Source: Verrucomicrobiota bacterium (GTDB lineage: Bacteria; Verrucomicrobiota; Verrucomicrobiia; Limisphaerales; SXQI01). From it: a stretch of DNA of 6,536 nt. This document shows positions 1 to 6,536 of the stretch, in pieces. Under the pieces are notes generated by a model that was not told where the DNA came from, did no database searches, and saw only the letters and a list, made by a program, of their open reading frames with translations. Numbering within the stretch: the first letter of the stretch is position 1; every line of letters begins with the position of its first letter. Where the stretch lies: contig WBXJ01000161.1 of the NCBI GenBank assembly GCA_008933045.1, positions 1 through 6,536 on the forward strand, given 5' to 3'. Both the position numbers and the translations under genes were made by a program.

Positions 1-1
1 G

Positions 2-1627
2 ACGGAGGTGGTGGCACGTGTGGAGCGTGGGGGTAAGGAAGTGCGGAAGGTGGGTTTTGCCTCGGCGCAAGCGACGGTCGAACAGTCGGTGGCGGTGGAG
101 AATAATCCGTATCAGCGGTGGACGGCTGCGTCGGCAATCGATGGGGATATCAAGGGCACCTCGGCGGGTTGGGCGATTTTGCCCGAGGTAGGAAAAGCGC
201 AGCAACTACAACTCACTTTGAAGGAGGCGTTGACGGTGGTGGCTGGGGAAACGTTGACGCTCGAAATCCAGCAACGTCATGGGGCGGGTGGGCATAATCT
301 GGGTCGTTTTAGCTTGGCATGGACGGTGAGTGAGGAGGCTGTGCGATCGCTGGGGCCGGAGGTGGTGGTTCCGGAGTTTGCTGCGTTGTTAAAAATCCCC
401 CCAGCGCAACGAGATGTGAAGCAGAGTGGTCAACTTTTCGCTCATTATAAAACGTTGGCACCTGAAATGAAGGTGTTGCGGGAGGCGCTGCCGGCGGCAC
501 GCAAGGCGAAGAGTGATTTTGAAGGTCAGGTGGCACGGAGTTTGGTGACGGAGCGGAATGATTCGCCGAGGACGGTGCGTATTTTACCTCGAGGTAATTG
601 GATGGTGGAAACGGGTCCGGAGGTGGAGCCTGCGTTGCCAGCGTTTCTGACCTTGGGGAAAGCTAAGGTGGAAGGTCGTCGGTTGAGTCGTTTGGATTTG
701 GCTGAGTGGTTGGTCGCACCGGAGAATCCGTTGACGGCTCGTGTGGTTGTGAATCGATTTTGGAAGCAGTTTTTTGGGATGGGACTTTCCAAAGTGATGG
801 ATGATTTTGGAGCACAAGGGGAACCCCCGCCGCAGCGTGCGTTGCTCGATTGGTTGGCGTGTGAGTTTCGGGATAGTGGCTGGGATGTGAAGCATATGAT
901 CCGGCTGATGGTGATGAGCGAAACCTACCGTCAAAAGTCGGAGGGTTCGCGTGAGAATTTGGGGAAGGATCCTGAGAATCGAGGCTTAGCACGGCAGGGT
1001 CGCTGGCGGCTGGAAGCGGAATTGGTTCGGGATAACGCGCTGAGTTTGGCTGGTTTGCTAAGTCCATCAGTTGGTGGACCGAGTGCTAATCCGTATCAAC
1101 CGGCGGGGTATTGGGAGAATCTAAATTTTCCGCAGCGCACGTATCAAGCGAGCTTGGGGGACAAGCAGTATCGGCGTGGGCTTTATACTTGGTGGCAAAG
1201 GTCATTTGTTCATCCGAGTCTATTGGCGTTTGATGCGCCGACCCGTGAGGAATGTGCTGCGGAACGGAATCGTTCGAACATTCCACAGCAGGCTCTTGTG
1301 CTATTAAATGATCCCAGTTATGTCGAGGCGGCACGCTCGTTGGCGGTGAGAATTTTGCAAGAATGCCAAGGGGACACTTCGGCACGGCTGGTGTGGGCAT
1401 GGCGGCTAGCGGTGGCTCGCTCACCACGAGCTGAGGAGTTGGTGACCGTTCGGAGGTTGTTCGACAAACATCTTGCCGAATTCCAACGTGATCCTGCGGC
1501 AGCGGCTCGTTATCTGAAAGTCGGGGCCACTCCCGCACCCGCAGCTCTGGATCCCGCCGAGCTTGCGGCTTGGACCGATGTTGCCCGCACTTTGCTGAAT
1601 TTGCACGAAACCATTACCCGCTCCTGA
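2..1627 (+). CDS. PSD1/DUF1553 domain protein (DUF1549/DUF1553 family), 5'-truncated by the window edge
   Basis: This is the C-terminal part of a large exported protein of the Planctomycete-type cytochrome/DUF1549/DUF1553 family. The frame is open from base 2, so the GTG at 8 is only the first possible start inside the window. Numbering from that GTG, residues 15-107 look like a beta-rich carbohydrate-binding-like insert (AIDGD near 43, GWAIL near 54, HNLGRFSLAWT near 96), often found in these proteins between DUF1549 and DUF1553. A linker with TERNDSPRTVRILPRGNW (181-198) leads into DUF1553, with hallmarks SRLDLAEWL (227-235), NPLTARVVVNRFWKQFFG (240-257), SETYRQ (304-309), FDAPTREEC (408-416) and the usual terminal NLHETITRS. 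The upstream haem-binding and DUF1549 domains, if present, are outside the window. The biochemical activity of the family is not established. It is followed after three bases by the DUF1501 gene, its standard operon partner. The family call is firm; the role is inferred. Confidence 0.93.
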   Translation, partial: TEVVARVERGGKEVRKVGFASAQATVEQSVAVENNPYQRWTAASAIDGDIKGTSAGWAILPEVGKAQQLQLTLKEALTVVAGETLTLEIQQRHGAGGHNLGRFSLAWTVSEEAVRSLGPEVVVPEFAALLKIPPAQRDVKQSGQLFAHYKTLAPEMKVLREALPAARKAKSDFEGQVARSLVTERNDSPRTVRILPRGNWMVETGPEVEPALPAFLTLGKAKVEGRRLSRLDLAEWLVAPENPLTARVVVNRFWKQFFGMGLSKVMDDFGAQGEPPPQRALLDWLACEFRDSGWDVKHMIRLMVMSETYRQKSEGSRENLGKDPENRGLARQGRWRLEAELVRDNALSLAGLLSPSVGGPSANPYQPAGYWENLNFPQRTYQASLGDKQYRRGLYTWWQRSFVHPSLLAFDAPTREECAAERNRSNIPQQALVLLNDPSYVEAARSLAVRILQECQGDTSARLVWAWRLAVARSPRAEELVTVRRLFDKHLAEFQRDPAAAARYLKVGATPAPAALDPAELAAWTDVARTLLNLHETITRS

Positions 1628-1630
1628 GAC

Positions 1631-3076
1631 ATGAAGTCATCGACCGAAATCCGCCAATTTTTGCAGCAACAACAGACCCGACGTGTGTTCCTAGGCCGTG
1701 CGTCGCAGGGAGTCGGAGCTCTTGCGCTTGCGTCGCTGTGTGATCCTAACGTTTTGCAAGCGGCGAAGGCCAAGAGCGATCGTTGGCCGGGAGTGGTGAA
1801 TCCGTTGCATTTTCCCGCACGGGCAAAGCGGGTGATTTGGTTGACGATGGCGGGTGGGCCGTCGCATCTGGAGACGTTTGATCCTAAGCCGAAACTCACC
1901 GAGATGCACGGTCAACCGATGCCGGAATCGTTTACCAAGGGAAAGCAGATCGCGCAATTACAGGGGCAAAAGCTGACGTGTTTCGGACCGCAACATAAGT
2001 TCAAACGATTCGGAAAGAGCGGCGTTGAGATTTGCGAATTATTTAAAAACATTGGGTCTGTGGCGGATGAGATTTGCTGGGTGCGCTCGATGACGAGTGA
2101 GGCGATTAACCATGATCCAGCTCATATGTTTATGAACACTGGGTCGCAGATTGCGGGGCGGCCGAGTATGGGTTCTTGGCTGACTTATGGGCTGGGGTGC
2201 GAGGCGGAGAATTTGCCCGGTTTCGTTGTGCTGACGTCGCTGGGACGGGGGGGGCAGAATCAGCCGATCGCAGCCCGTCAATGGGCACCAGGTTTTTTGC
2301 CAAGCCGTTTTCAAGGGGTGCATCTGCGGGGTCAAGGGGAGCCTGTGTTGTATTTGGGGACACCTGACGGGGTGACGCGTTCGCAGCAACAGAACGTGGT
2401 GCAGACGATCAATGCGTTGAATATGCAGAGGGATGCCATCGTGGATGATCCTGAGATCACGACGAGAATCGCGCAGTATGAAATGGCGTTTCAAATGCAG
2501 GCGAGCGTGCCGGAGTTGATGGATGTGTCAGCGGAACCAAAAACGATGCTGGAGCTTTATGGGTGCAAGCCTGGGGATGGTTCGTTTGCATCGAATTGCT
2601 TATTGGCACGGCGTCTGGCGGAGCGCGGGGTGAGGTTCATTCAATTGTATCACAAGGATTGGGATCACCACGGGGGTCTGAAGCAGGGGGTGGAGTATAA
2701 GGCAGAGGAAGTGGATCGTGCGTGCATGGCACTGATCACGGATCTGAAGCAACGAGATATGTTGAAGGATACGCTGATTGTGTGGGCGGGTGAGTTTGGG
2801 AGAACTCCGATGAGCCAAGGCGATGGGCGCGATCATCACAACGCCGGGTTCACTGTGTGGCTCTGTGGTGGGGGCATCAAGCCGGGCATCGTTTATGGAG
2901 CCACGGATGAGCTGGGCTATGCTGCGGTTGAGAACCCGACTGATGTCCACGATTTGCACGCCACGATGCTGCAAGTGTTAGGGATTGATCACACGCGGCT
3001 ATCAATCAAATTTCAGGGACTCGACGTCCGACTCACGAGTATCGCGGGTAAGGTGCTCCGAGACATTGTTGTGTAG
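1631..3076 (+). CDS. DUF1501 family protein with twin-arginine signal (alkaline-phosphatase/sulfatase-like fold)
   Basis: Complete 481-residue protein, a usual length for DUF1501, which belongs to the alkaline phosphatase/sulfatase structural superfamily. The N-terminus carries a twin-arginine motif, TRRVFLGRAS (16-25), then a hydrophobic stretch (GVGALALASL, 27-36) and a possible cleavage site near LQA-A (42-45), so Tat export as a folded, probably metal-loaded protein is expected. Family motifs include WLTMAGGPSHLETFDPKP (70-87), GFLPSRFQGV (221-230) and PVLYLGTPDG (238-247). Probable metal ligands or active-site residues lie in HKDWDHHGG (341-349), WAGEFGRTP (385-393), GRDHHNAG (399-406) and DVHDLHATM (438-446). 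No classical sulfatase CxPxR motif is seen, so it is not a standard formylglycine sulfatase. The ATG at 1631 is three bases after the stop of the upstream gene, implying translational coupling; no clear Shine-Dalgarno sequence precedes it. A run of eight G at 2247-2254 lies in frame within the coding sequence. Substrate unknown. Confidence 0.94.
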   Translation: MKSSTEIRQFLQQQQTRRVFLGRASQGVGALALASLCDPNVLQAAKAKSDRWPGVVNPLHFPARAKRVIWLTMAGGPSHLETFDPKPKLTEMHGQPMPESFTKGKQIAQLQGQKLTCFGPQHKFKRFGKSGVEICELFKNIGSVADEICWVRSMTSEAINHDPAHMFMNTGSQIAGRPSMGSWLTYGLGCEAENLPGFVVLTSLGRGGQNQPIAARQWAPGFLPSRFQGVHLRGQGEPVLYLGTPDGVTRSQQQNVVQTINALNMQRDAIVDDPEITTRIAQYEMAFQMQASVPELMDVSAEPKTMLELYGCKPGDGSFASNCLLARRLAERGVRFIQLYHKDWDHHGGLKQGVEYKAEEVDRACMALITDLKQRDMLKDTLIVWAGEFGRTPMSQGDGRDHHNAGFTVWLCGGGIKPGIVYGATDELGYAAVENPTDVHDLHATMLQVLGIDHTRLSIKFQGLDVRLTSIAGKVLRDIVV

Positions 3077-3110
3077 ACGCACGATCACGTTCGGACAGTT
3101 GGAGGATCTT

Positions 3111-5006
3111 TTAGGGAGCTGCTGGTTCGGCGGGTGTTGCGTTGGTTCGCCAAAGGTTTCGAACTACCCAGATCAGGATTATTGTGCTGATCGCAAAGAT
3201 AAGGAGGAGAACGAGGGCGGTCGAAATACGACCGTACAAGAGGTTGCCAATCGCAAACAGGGAGGACCAAATCGCGAGGCAGCCGCTGACCCAACCCATA
3301 AACGCGGTGCCCATGTTGTCCCCATGGCGTGCCGCTTCCTTCCTGCTGACCCCTGCCGCGCGTCGGATTCTTGTCCAACCGGGGCCTGCAGGATGCACTT
3401 TGCGATAGAAATCAACCAACCGTTCTCGGGTGGTTGGAGTGCCGATATACGCAGCGATGATCCAACTGACCGTTGTAAAAGCGACGGAATATAAGACCGT
3501 GTGAGCGAACGGAATTTCGTGGTCAGTCTTCTTCAGAATAAAAAATAGGAGTGAAACGAGGAAGGAACTCACCATCGCCACGATCTCGCACCACGCATTG
3601 ATGCGCCACCAGAACCACCGCAGGAGATAGAGGAGACCGGTTCCAGCGCCGATGGAGATGAGGACTTCAAAGCCTTCCTGGGCCGTGGTCATCACGAGGC
3701 TGATCAATGCCGCCACGATATAAAGCAGAACGCTGCAAACTCGACCTGTGTTCACATAGTGTTTCTCTGTTGCGTTACGCAAAATGAATCGGCGGTAAAA
3801 ATCGTGAACCAAATAGGAAGAACCCCAATTGAGATGAGTGAGGATTGTGGATGAGTTCGCCGAGATCAGGCCGCCAACCATCAGCCCCACGAAGCCGATT
3901 GGTAAGAATTTGAGCATCGCAGGAAAGGCACTGTCATGACCGATCAATCTCGGATCCGCATTGGGAAACGCGGCTTGGATATCCTTCAATTCTGGGAAAA
4001 TAATGATGGAACATAAGGCTGTGAGGATCCAGGGCCATGGACGGAGCACGTAATGGGCGAAGTTGAAGAAGAGGGTTCCGCCCAATGAATCCTTCTCGGA
4101 TTTGGCGGCGAGCATGCGTTGGGCAATGTAGCTGCCACCGCCGGGTTCAGCTCCTGGATACCAATTCGCCCACCAACCAATGGCGATCGGAATAATAAAA
4201 ACCATAAGAGCCAGTTCGCTCATCGCGAAGTTGGGCATGATATCGAGGATGGGTTGGCCTTTGCCGTCAATCAGCGACATGACCGGTTGAGAGTTGGCTT
4301 GAAAATTGACCTGCTGGCTCCCGAGAACATCCACCACTTTGTGTAAACCTGCCCATGCACTGATCCCAACGCCTGTATGCACAGCTACCGCTTTTAAACT
4401 GAAATAAGCGGCGGCGATCACGGCCGTCATTTTGATGAAGAACTGGATCATATCAATGACGAGGACGCCCCAGAGACCAGAATACGCCGCGAAGGCCACG
4501 TTGAGCAGGCCGCAAAAGATGATCGTTTGCCATGGGGGCATTGCGAAGAGGATGTTCGCGATCTTACACCCAGCCAAGGTCACCATCCCCATGATAAAAC
4601 AGTTAAAGAATAAACCGAGATAAACGGCGCGAAAACCACGCACGATCGAGGCGGCCTTTCCTGAATAACGGATTTCATAAAACTCCAGATCCGTCATGAC
4701 GCCCGACCGACGCCATAATCGGGCGAAGAAAAACACGGTCGATACGCCTGTCAATACGAACGCCCACCATTGCCAATTTCCAGCCACCCCGTATTGCCGG
4801 ACCTGTTGAGTGACCCAGTTGGGCGTATCGCTGGCAAAAGTAGTGGCGACCATCGAAAGCCCAGCGAGCCACCAAGGCACCGAGCGACCGGAAGCAAAAA
4901 ACTCCGCCGTATTCTGACCAGAACGCTTCGCCAAAAAGAGAGCCGGGACAAAACAGACCGCAACACAAAGGAGCGCGATTATCCAGTCGAGAAACGTGAG
5001 ATGCAT
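3111..5006 (-). CDS. Sodium:solute symporter (SSS family), substrate unknown
   Basis: Complete 631-residue polytopic membrane protein of the LeuT-fold sodium:solute symporter family (SGLT/PutP relatives). It has roughly 14-15 hydrophobic segments by eye, the first at 7-26 and the last two at about 567-590 and 595-617. Family features are FFASGRSVPWWLAGLSMVATTFASDTP (36-62, split across the first loop and second helix), the GLWGVLVIDMIQFF stretch (177-190), and GLISANSST (379-387) followed by LVHDFYRRF (399-407). By alignment in my head, S386-T387 fall where vSGLT has the two serines of its Na2 sodium site, so sodium coupling is likely. The family imports sugars, amino acids, carboxylates or nucleosides, and I cannot choose among them. 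The start is well fixed: an in-frame TAG lies 12 bases upstream of the ATG and there is no other start between. No Shine-Dalgarno sequence precedes it. It ends 34 bp from the convergent DUF1501 gene, with no obvious terminator hairpin between. Confidence 0.93.
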   Translation of the reverse strand: MHLTFLDWIIALLCVAVCFVPALFLAKRSGQNTAEFFASGRSVPWWLAGLSMVATTFASDTPNWVTQQVRQYGVAGNWQWWAFVLTGVSTVFFFARLWRRSGVMTDLEFYEIRYSGKAASIVRGFRAVYLGLFFNCFIMGMVTLAGCKIANILFAMPPWQTIIFCGLLNVAFAAYSGLWGVLVIDMIQFFIKMTAVIAAAYFSLKAVAVHTGVGISAWAGLHKVVDVLGSQQVNFQANSQPVMSLIDGKGQPILDIMPNFAMSELALMVFIIPIAIGWWANWYPGAEPGGGSYIAQRMLAAKSEKDSLGGTLFFNFAHYVLRPWPWILTALCSIIIFPELKDIQAAFPNADPRLIGHDSAFPAMLKFLPIGFVGLMVGGLISANSSTILTHLNWGSSYLVHDFYRRFILRNATEKHYVNTGRVCSVLLYIVAALISLVMTTAQEGFEVLISIGAGTGLLYLLRWFWWRINAWCEIVAMVSSFLVSLLFFILKKTDHEIPFAHTVLYSVAFTTVSWIIAAYIGTPTTRERLVDFYRKVHPAGPGWTRIRRAAGVSRKEAARHGDNMGTAFMGWVSGCLAIWSSLFAIGNLLYGRISTALVLLLIFAISTIILIWVVRNLWRTNATPAEPAAP

Positions 5007-5015
5007 ATCGTTTAG

Positions 5016-5044
5016 ATTCTACAGTAATTAGGCATCGATTCCAT
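5016..5044 (-). promoter_or_regulatory. Possible promoter of the symporter gene
   Basis: On the minus strand a TAGAAT box (plus 5016-5021) matches five of six bases of the sigma-70 -10 consensus. Seventeen bases upstream lies ATGGAA (plus 5039-5044), a poor -35 with three matches. If used, transcription would start about 3-4 bases before the ATG at 5006, giving a nearly leaderless mRNA, which would fit the absence of a Shine-Dalgarno sequence. This is a consensus reading only. Confidence 0.22.
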
Positions 5045-5164
5045 GATCGGCGATTCGTGCACAGTTCCTCCGCTCTGATCTCGGCAAGCTAAGACCACCC
5101 AAGGACGATGGAACGGGCTAAGCGCAGACTATAAACATTTTATCAAGAATCCGTCCACACTACG

Positions 5165-5179
5165 ATTTTCGACGAAAAT
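5165..5179. promoter_or_regulatory. Perfect 15-bp palindrome, possible operator
   Basis: ATTTTCG and CGAAAAT form a perfect inverted repeat around a single central A at 5172. Seven-base half-sites with a one-base centre are typical of a site for a dimeric DNA-binding protein. Its AT-rich arms would make a weak RNA hairpin, and no T-tract follows, so it is not a convincing terminator. It lies 59 bp upstream of the tRNA and about 160 bp upstream of the divergent symporter start, so it could regulate either. The binding protein is unknown. Confidence 0.35.
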
Positions 5180-5238
5180 TCTCCAAATCATTCCTTGCCA
5201 AAGGGGCGATGATAGAACAACATACCCATCCACTTGTT

Positions 5239-5315
<77 letters not shown>

Positions 5316-5352
5316 ATTTCGATTACTCTCAGCTCGCTTTTTAGGCTCCCTC

Positions 5353-5366
5353 GGGTAATTTTACCC
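5353..5366 (+). promoter_or_regulatory. Inverted repeat directly before the Sel1-protein start codon
   Basis: GGGTAA-TT-TTACCC is a perfect inverted repeat that ends two bases before the ATG at 5368. In RNA it could form a five-base-pair stem (GGGTA/TACCC) with an ATTT loop, covering exactly the area where a ribosome binding site would be. It might modulate initiation, act as an operator in DNA, or be chance. No T-run follows, so it is not an intrinsic terminator. Confidence 0.35.
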
Positions 5367-5367
5367 C

Positions 5368-6132
5368 ATGAAAACGATGTGCAAGAACCTAATCACAGGT
5401 TTTTTGTTGATTGGCTGCTGGATCGCGTTTGGTCAGCAATCCCAACAAAATGGTGCTACCAATACGGTTCCTGCGGCTGCCGCACCCGCCAAGCAACTGA
5501 CGCCGGAGGAAATTCAGGTCAAAATTAAAGAACTCCGAGCTGATGCGGAAAAGGGAAATCCAAAGGCGCAAAACTATTTGGGTGATCTGTATTTCTCCGG
5601 CCGTCATGTGCCTAAGGATTTAGGAGAAGGAATCAAATGGTATCAGAAATCAGCTGAAAAAGGCGATGCCTTTGGGCAGTTTAATCTCGCAGTGGCGTTT
5701 GAGAATGGCGAAGGCGTCACCACGAACATCACCACGGCCCTTAAATGGTATGCGAAATCCGCCCGCCAAGGATTTCCTCTCGCCCAATACAATCTTGGTT
5801 TACTTTACATCAAGGGGGGAAAGGTTCGCAAAAATTCGAGTAAAGGCGCAGAACTAATTCAAAAAGCCGCATGGCAGAACGACCGTTTAGCTCAAGTCGC
5901 GATCGCGTCCTTGTATTTGCATGGAACGGGTCTTAAGACAAATGCCGTCGAAGCCTGTGCCTGGTTAGGGGTAGTTGCCAAGAATGAGGGGTTTAAAAAC
6001 GATCAACGGGTTCAATACAATTACAACGAAATTCAGCGATCGCTTAATCCTGAGCAACAGGCGGAGGCTAACCGCAAAACCGAGGCTCTGATCGCGGACA
6101 TTGCAAAACGGATTCAGAAACCTGTTAAATAA
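5368..6132 (+). CDS. Secreted Sel1-repeat (tetratricopeptide-like) protein
   Basis: Complete 254-residue protein. The first 22 or so residues form an export signal (positives at K2 and K6, hydrophobic core 8-21). Two readings are possible: signal peptidase I cleavage near AFG (20-22), or a lipoprotein with LIGC and the cysteine at 17, although a tryptophan at the next position is unusual. A Gln/Ala/Pro-rich linker (23-45) leads to four Sel1-like repeats, at about 64-100, 101-136, 137-172 and 173-209, with the recurring pattern AQxxLGxLYxxG...A..WYxKSAxxG. The fourth is degenerate but keeps AxxSLYLHGTGL. A charged helical tail (225-254) closes the protein. Sel1 repeats are helical-hairpin solenoids that mediate protein-protein contacts, so an envelope adaptor role is inferred and no partner can be named. 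It ends in tandem TAA codons. Composition is more A/T-rich than the DUF1553/DUF1501 pair. M4 (5377) is an alternative start; no Shine-Dalgarno sequence favours either. Confidence 0.92.
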   Translation: MKTMCKNLITGFLLIGCWIAFGQQSQQNGATNTVPAAAAPAKQLTPEEIQVKIKELRADAEKGNPKAQNYLGDLYFSGRHVPKDLGEGIKWYQKSAEKGDAFGQFNLAVAFENGEGVTTNITTALKWYAKSARQGFPLAQYNLGLLYIKGGKVRKNSSKGAELIQKAAWQNDRLAQVAIASLYLHGTGLKTNAVEACAWLGVVAKNEGFKNDQRVQYNYNEIQRSLNPEQQAEANRKTEALIADIAKRIQKPVK

Positions 6133-6307
6133 TAAAGCGTCATTTTAAATTTAGTAGATTATCTTGACCCTGTCTAGCCGCGGTTGTTATGACTTTGAAG
6201 TTGCTGTGTCGAATTCCCTGTCGAGTTTCCTTGCTTTTGCCACTAATAATGCTTTAAATGGAAAAGTTTACCACACAAGCCCTAATGACTCCTTTAGTTC
6301 AAGAATC
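6133..6307. other. AT-rich intergenic region after the Sel1 gene
   Basis: This 175-bp stretch has a clearly lower GC content than the coding regions (about 35% in its second half by eye). Apart from the promoter-like pair at 6164-6193 I see no RNA gene, convincing terminator hairpin or repeat. The frame of the downstream gene is open back to a TAG at 6155-6157, but the translation between 6158 and 6307 does not look like protein and has no ATG start. Confidence 0.5.
6164..6193 (+). promoter_or_regulatory. Possible sigma-70-type promoter for the downstream secreted-protein gene
   Basis: TTGACC (6164-6169, five of six consensus -35 bases) is followed after 18 bases by TATGAC (6188-6193, four of six -10 bases) with a TG one base before it, making an extended -10. 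It is in the right place to transcribe the gene starting at 6308, with a leader of about 108 nt. Evidence is consensus matching only. Confidence 0.35.
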
Positions 6308-6536
6308 GTGAATTCTCCTTTAAAACGCATTTTCGAGTCCTTTTTACAGTGCGCAATTTTTCTCGGAATCTGTGCCAGAATTGTTGGTGCAGAACCTGTG
6401 TTGATCATTATCCACGTGACCGATCCGAGTGCGGTTGTGATCGAAGGGACAGGGAAAGCAGCGTTGAAGAATGATGTTAGCGGAGTGACGGTATTTGATG
6501 GGGTGACATTGCTAGGATTCTTGACGGGATCAGGGA
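6308..6536 (+). CDS. Exported protein of unknown function, N-terminal part only (runs off the window)
   Basis: A reading frame stays open from a GTG at 6308 to the window end, giving 76 residues and a partial codon. The first residues (MNSPLKRIFESFLQC, then AIFLGICARIVGA) form a clear signal peptide: a basic N-region with K6 and R7, a hydrophobic core at 9-23, and a likely cleavage after VGA at about residue 28. The mature start (EPVLIIIHVTDPSAVV and on through VTVFDGVTLLGFLTGSG) alternates hydrophobic and polar residues, suggesting a beta-rich secreted or surface protein. I do not recognise the family; it recalls N-termini of verrucomicrobial PEP-CTERM-type exported proteins, but the C-terminus is not visible. 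GTG is chosen because it sits right before the signal peptide and no in-frame ATG exists upstream. No Shine-Dalgarno sequence precedes it. Confidence 0.72.
   Translation, partial: MNSPLKRIFESFLQCAIFLGICARIVGAEPVLIIIHVTDPSAVVIEGTGKAALKNDVSGVTVFDGVTLLGFLTGSG

Larger units (their letters stand above)
5007..5238. other. Divergent intergenic region between symporter gene and tRNA-fMet
   Basis: This 232-bp region separates the minus-strand symporter from the plus-strand tRNA and must hold promoters for both. Visible elements are the TAGAAT box near the symporter start, TATAAA at 5130-5135 on the plus strand (a five-of-six -10 match without a convincing -35), a TTGCCA at 5195-5200 (five-of-six -35 match without a good -10 at the right distance), and a perfect 15-bp palindrome at 5165-5179. 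I see no plausible protein-coding gene here and cannot assign the tRNA promoter with confidence. Confidence 0.6.

Noticed and set aside
1400..1435. Hairpin-like GCTCG/CGAGC repeat in the DUF1553 gene
   Set aside because: Short, inside well-supported coding sequence and readily explained by codon composition.
663..1538. Long minus-strand reading frames opposite the DUF1553 gene (663-1067 and 1086-1538)
   Set aside because: They lie antisense to strongly conserved DUF1553 motifs; their translations are rich in Pro/Thr/Ser/His and show no family resemblance, as expected for the reverse of G-rich codons.
2039..2974. Minus-strand frames opposite the DUF1501 gene (2039-2494, 2600-2974)
   Set aside because: Antisense shadows of a clearly coding gene; low-complexity translations without start context or recognisable domain.
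3077..3110. Terminator between the two convergent genes
   Set aside because: I could not find a GC-rich stem followed by a T-run on either strand; the short TTTT near 3109 has no stem in front of it.
2985..3494. Plus-strand 169-codon frame bridging the end of the DUF1501 gene and the 3' end of the symporter
   Set aside because: It is out of frame with one real gene and antisense to another, and its translation looks random with many Cys/Arg and no motif.
4770..5015. Plus-strand 81-codon frame opposite the start of the symporter
   Set aside because: Antisense to the well-supported first membrane segments of the symporter; charged low-complexity translation.
5316..5352. Intrinsic terminator for the tRNA at the T5 run near 5338-5342
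   Set aside because: The sequence before the T-run does not form more than a three-base-pair stem.

Overview
The window most likely comes from the chromosome of a PVC-superphylum bacterium, more probably a verrucomicrobium than a planctomycete. The strongest clue is a tandem pair of a DUF1553 (PSD1-type) protein and a Tat-exported DUF1501 protein, a combination that is abundant in those phyla. A sodium:solute symporter of the type common there is also present. GC content is moderate: about 60% by eye in the first genes and about 35-40% in parts of the last 1.3 kb.

Layout: (1) 2-1627 (+) is the C-terminal part of a large DUF1549/DUF1553-type secreted protein; its N-terminal part lies upstream of the window. 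(2) 1631-3076 (+) is a complete DUF1501 protein, three bases downstream and surely in the same operon. (3) 3111-5006 (-) is a complete sodium:solute symporter that converges on the DUF1501 gene across a 34-bp gap. (4) 5007-5238 is a divergent intergenic region with a perfect 15-bp palindrome. (5) 5239-5315 (+) is an initiator tRNA-fMet with encoded CCA and an unusual A29:U41 pair. (6) 5368-6132 (+) is a secreted or lipid-anchored Sel1-repeat protein. (7) 6133-6307 is AT-rich intergenic DNA with a possible promoter. (8) From 6308 (GTG) a signal-peptide-bearing protein of unknown function runs off the window end.

The first two genes probably act together outside the cytoplasm: DUF1553/DUF1549 proteins are often encoded with DUF1501 proteins in surface or periplasmic catabolic loci of Planctomycetes and Verrucomicrobia, but their chemistry has not been established. 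The symporter could import a product of such a system, but it is on the opposite strand, so the functional link is only a guess. The tRNA, Sel1 and terminal genes look like unrelated housekeeping or accessory neighbours.

I see no mobile element, CRISPR array, toxin-antitoxin pair or defence system. The points most worth a second look are the initiator tRNA variant, the lack of Shine-Dalgarno sequences at all four visible start codons, the excess of the palindrome GCGATCGC, and the palindrome upstream of the tRNA.
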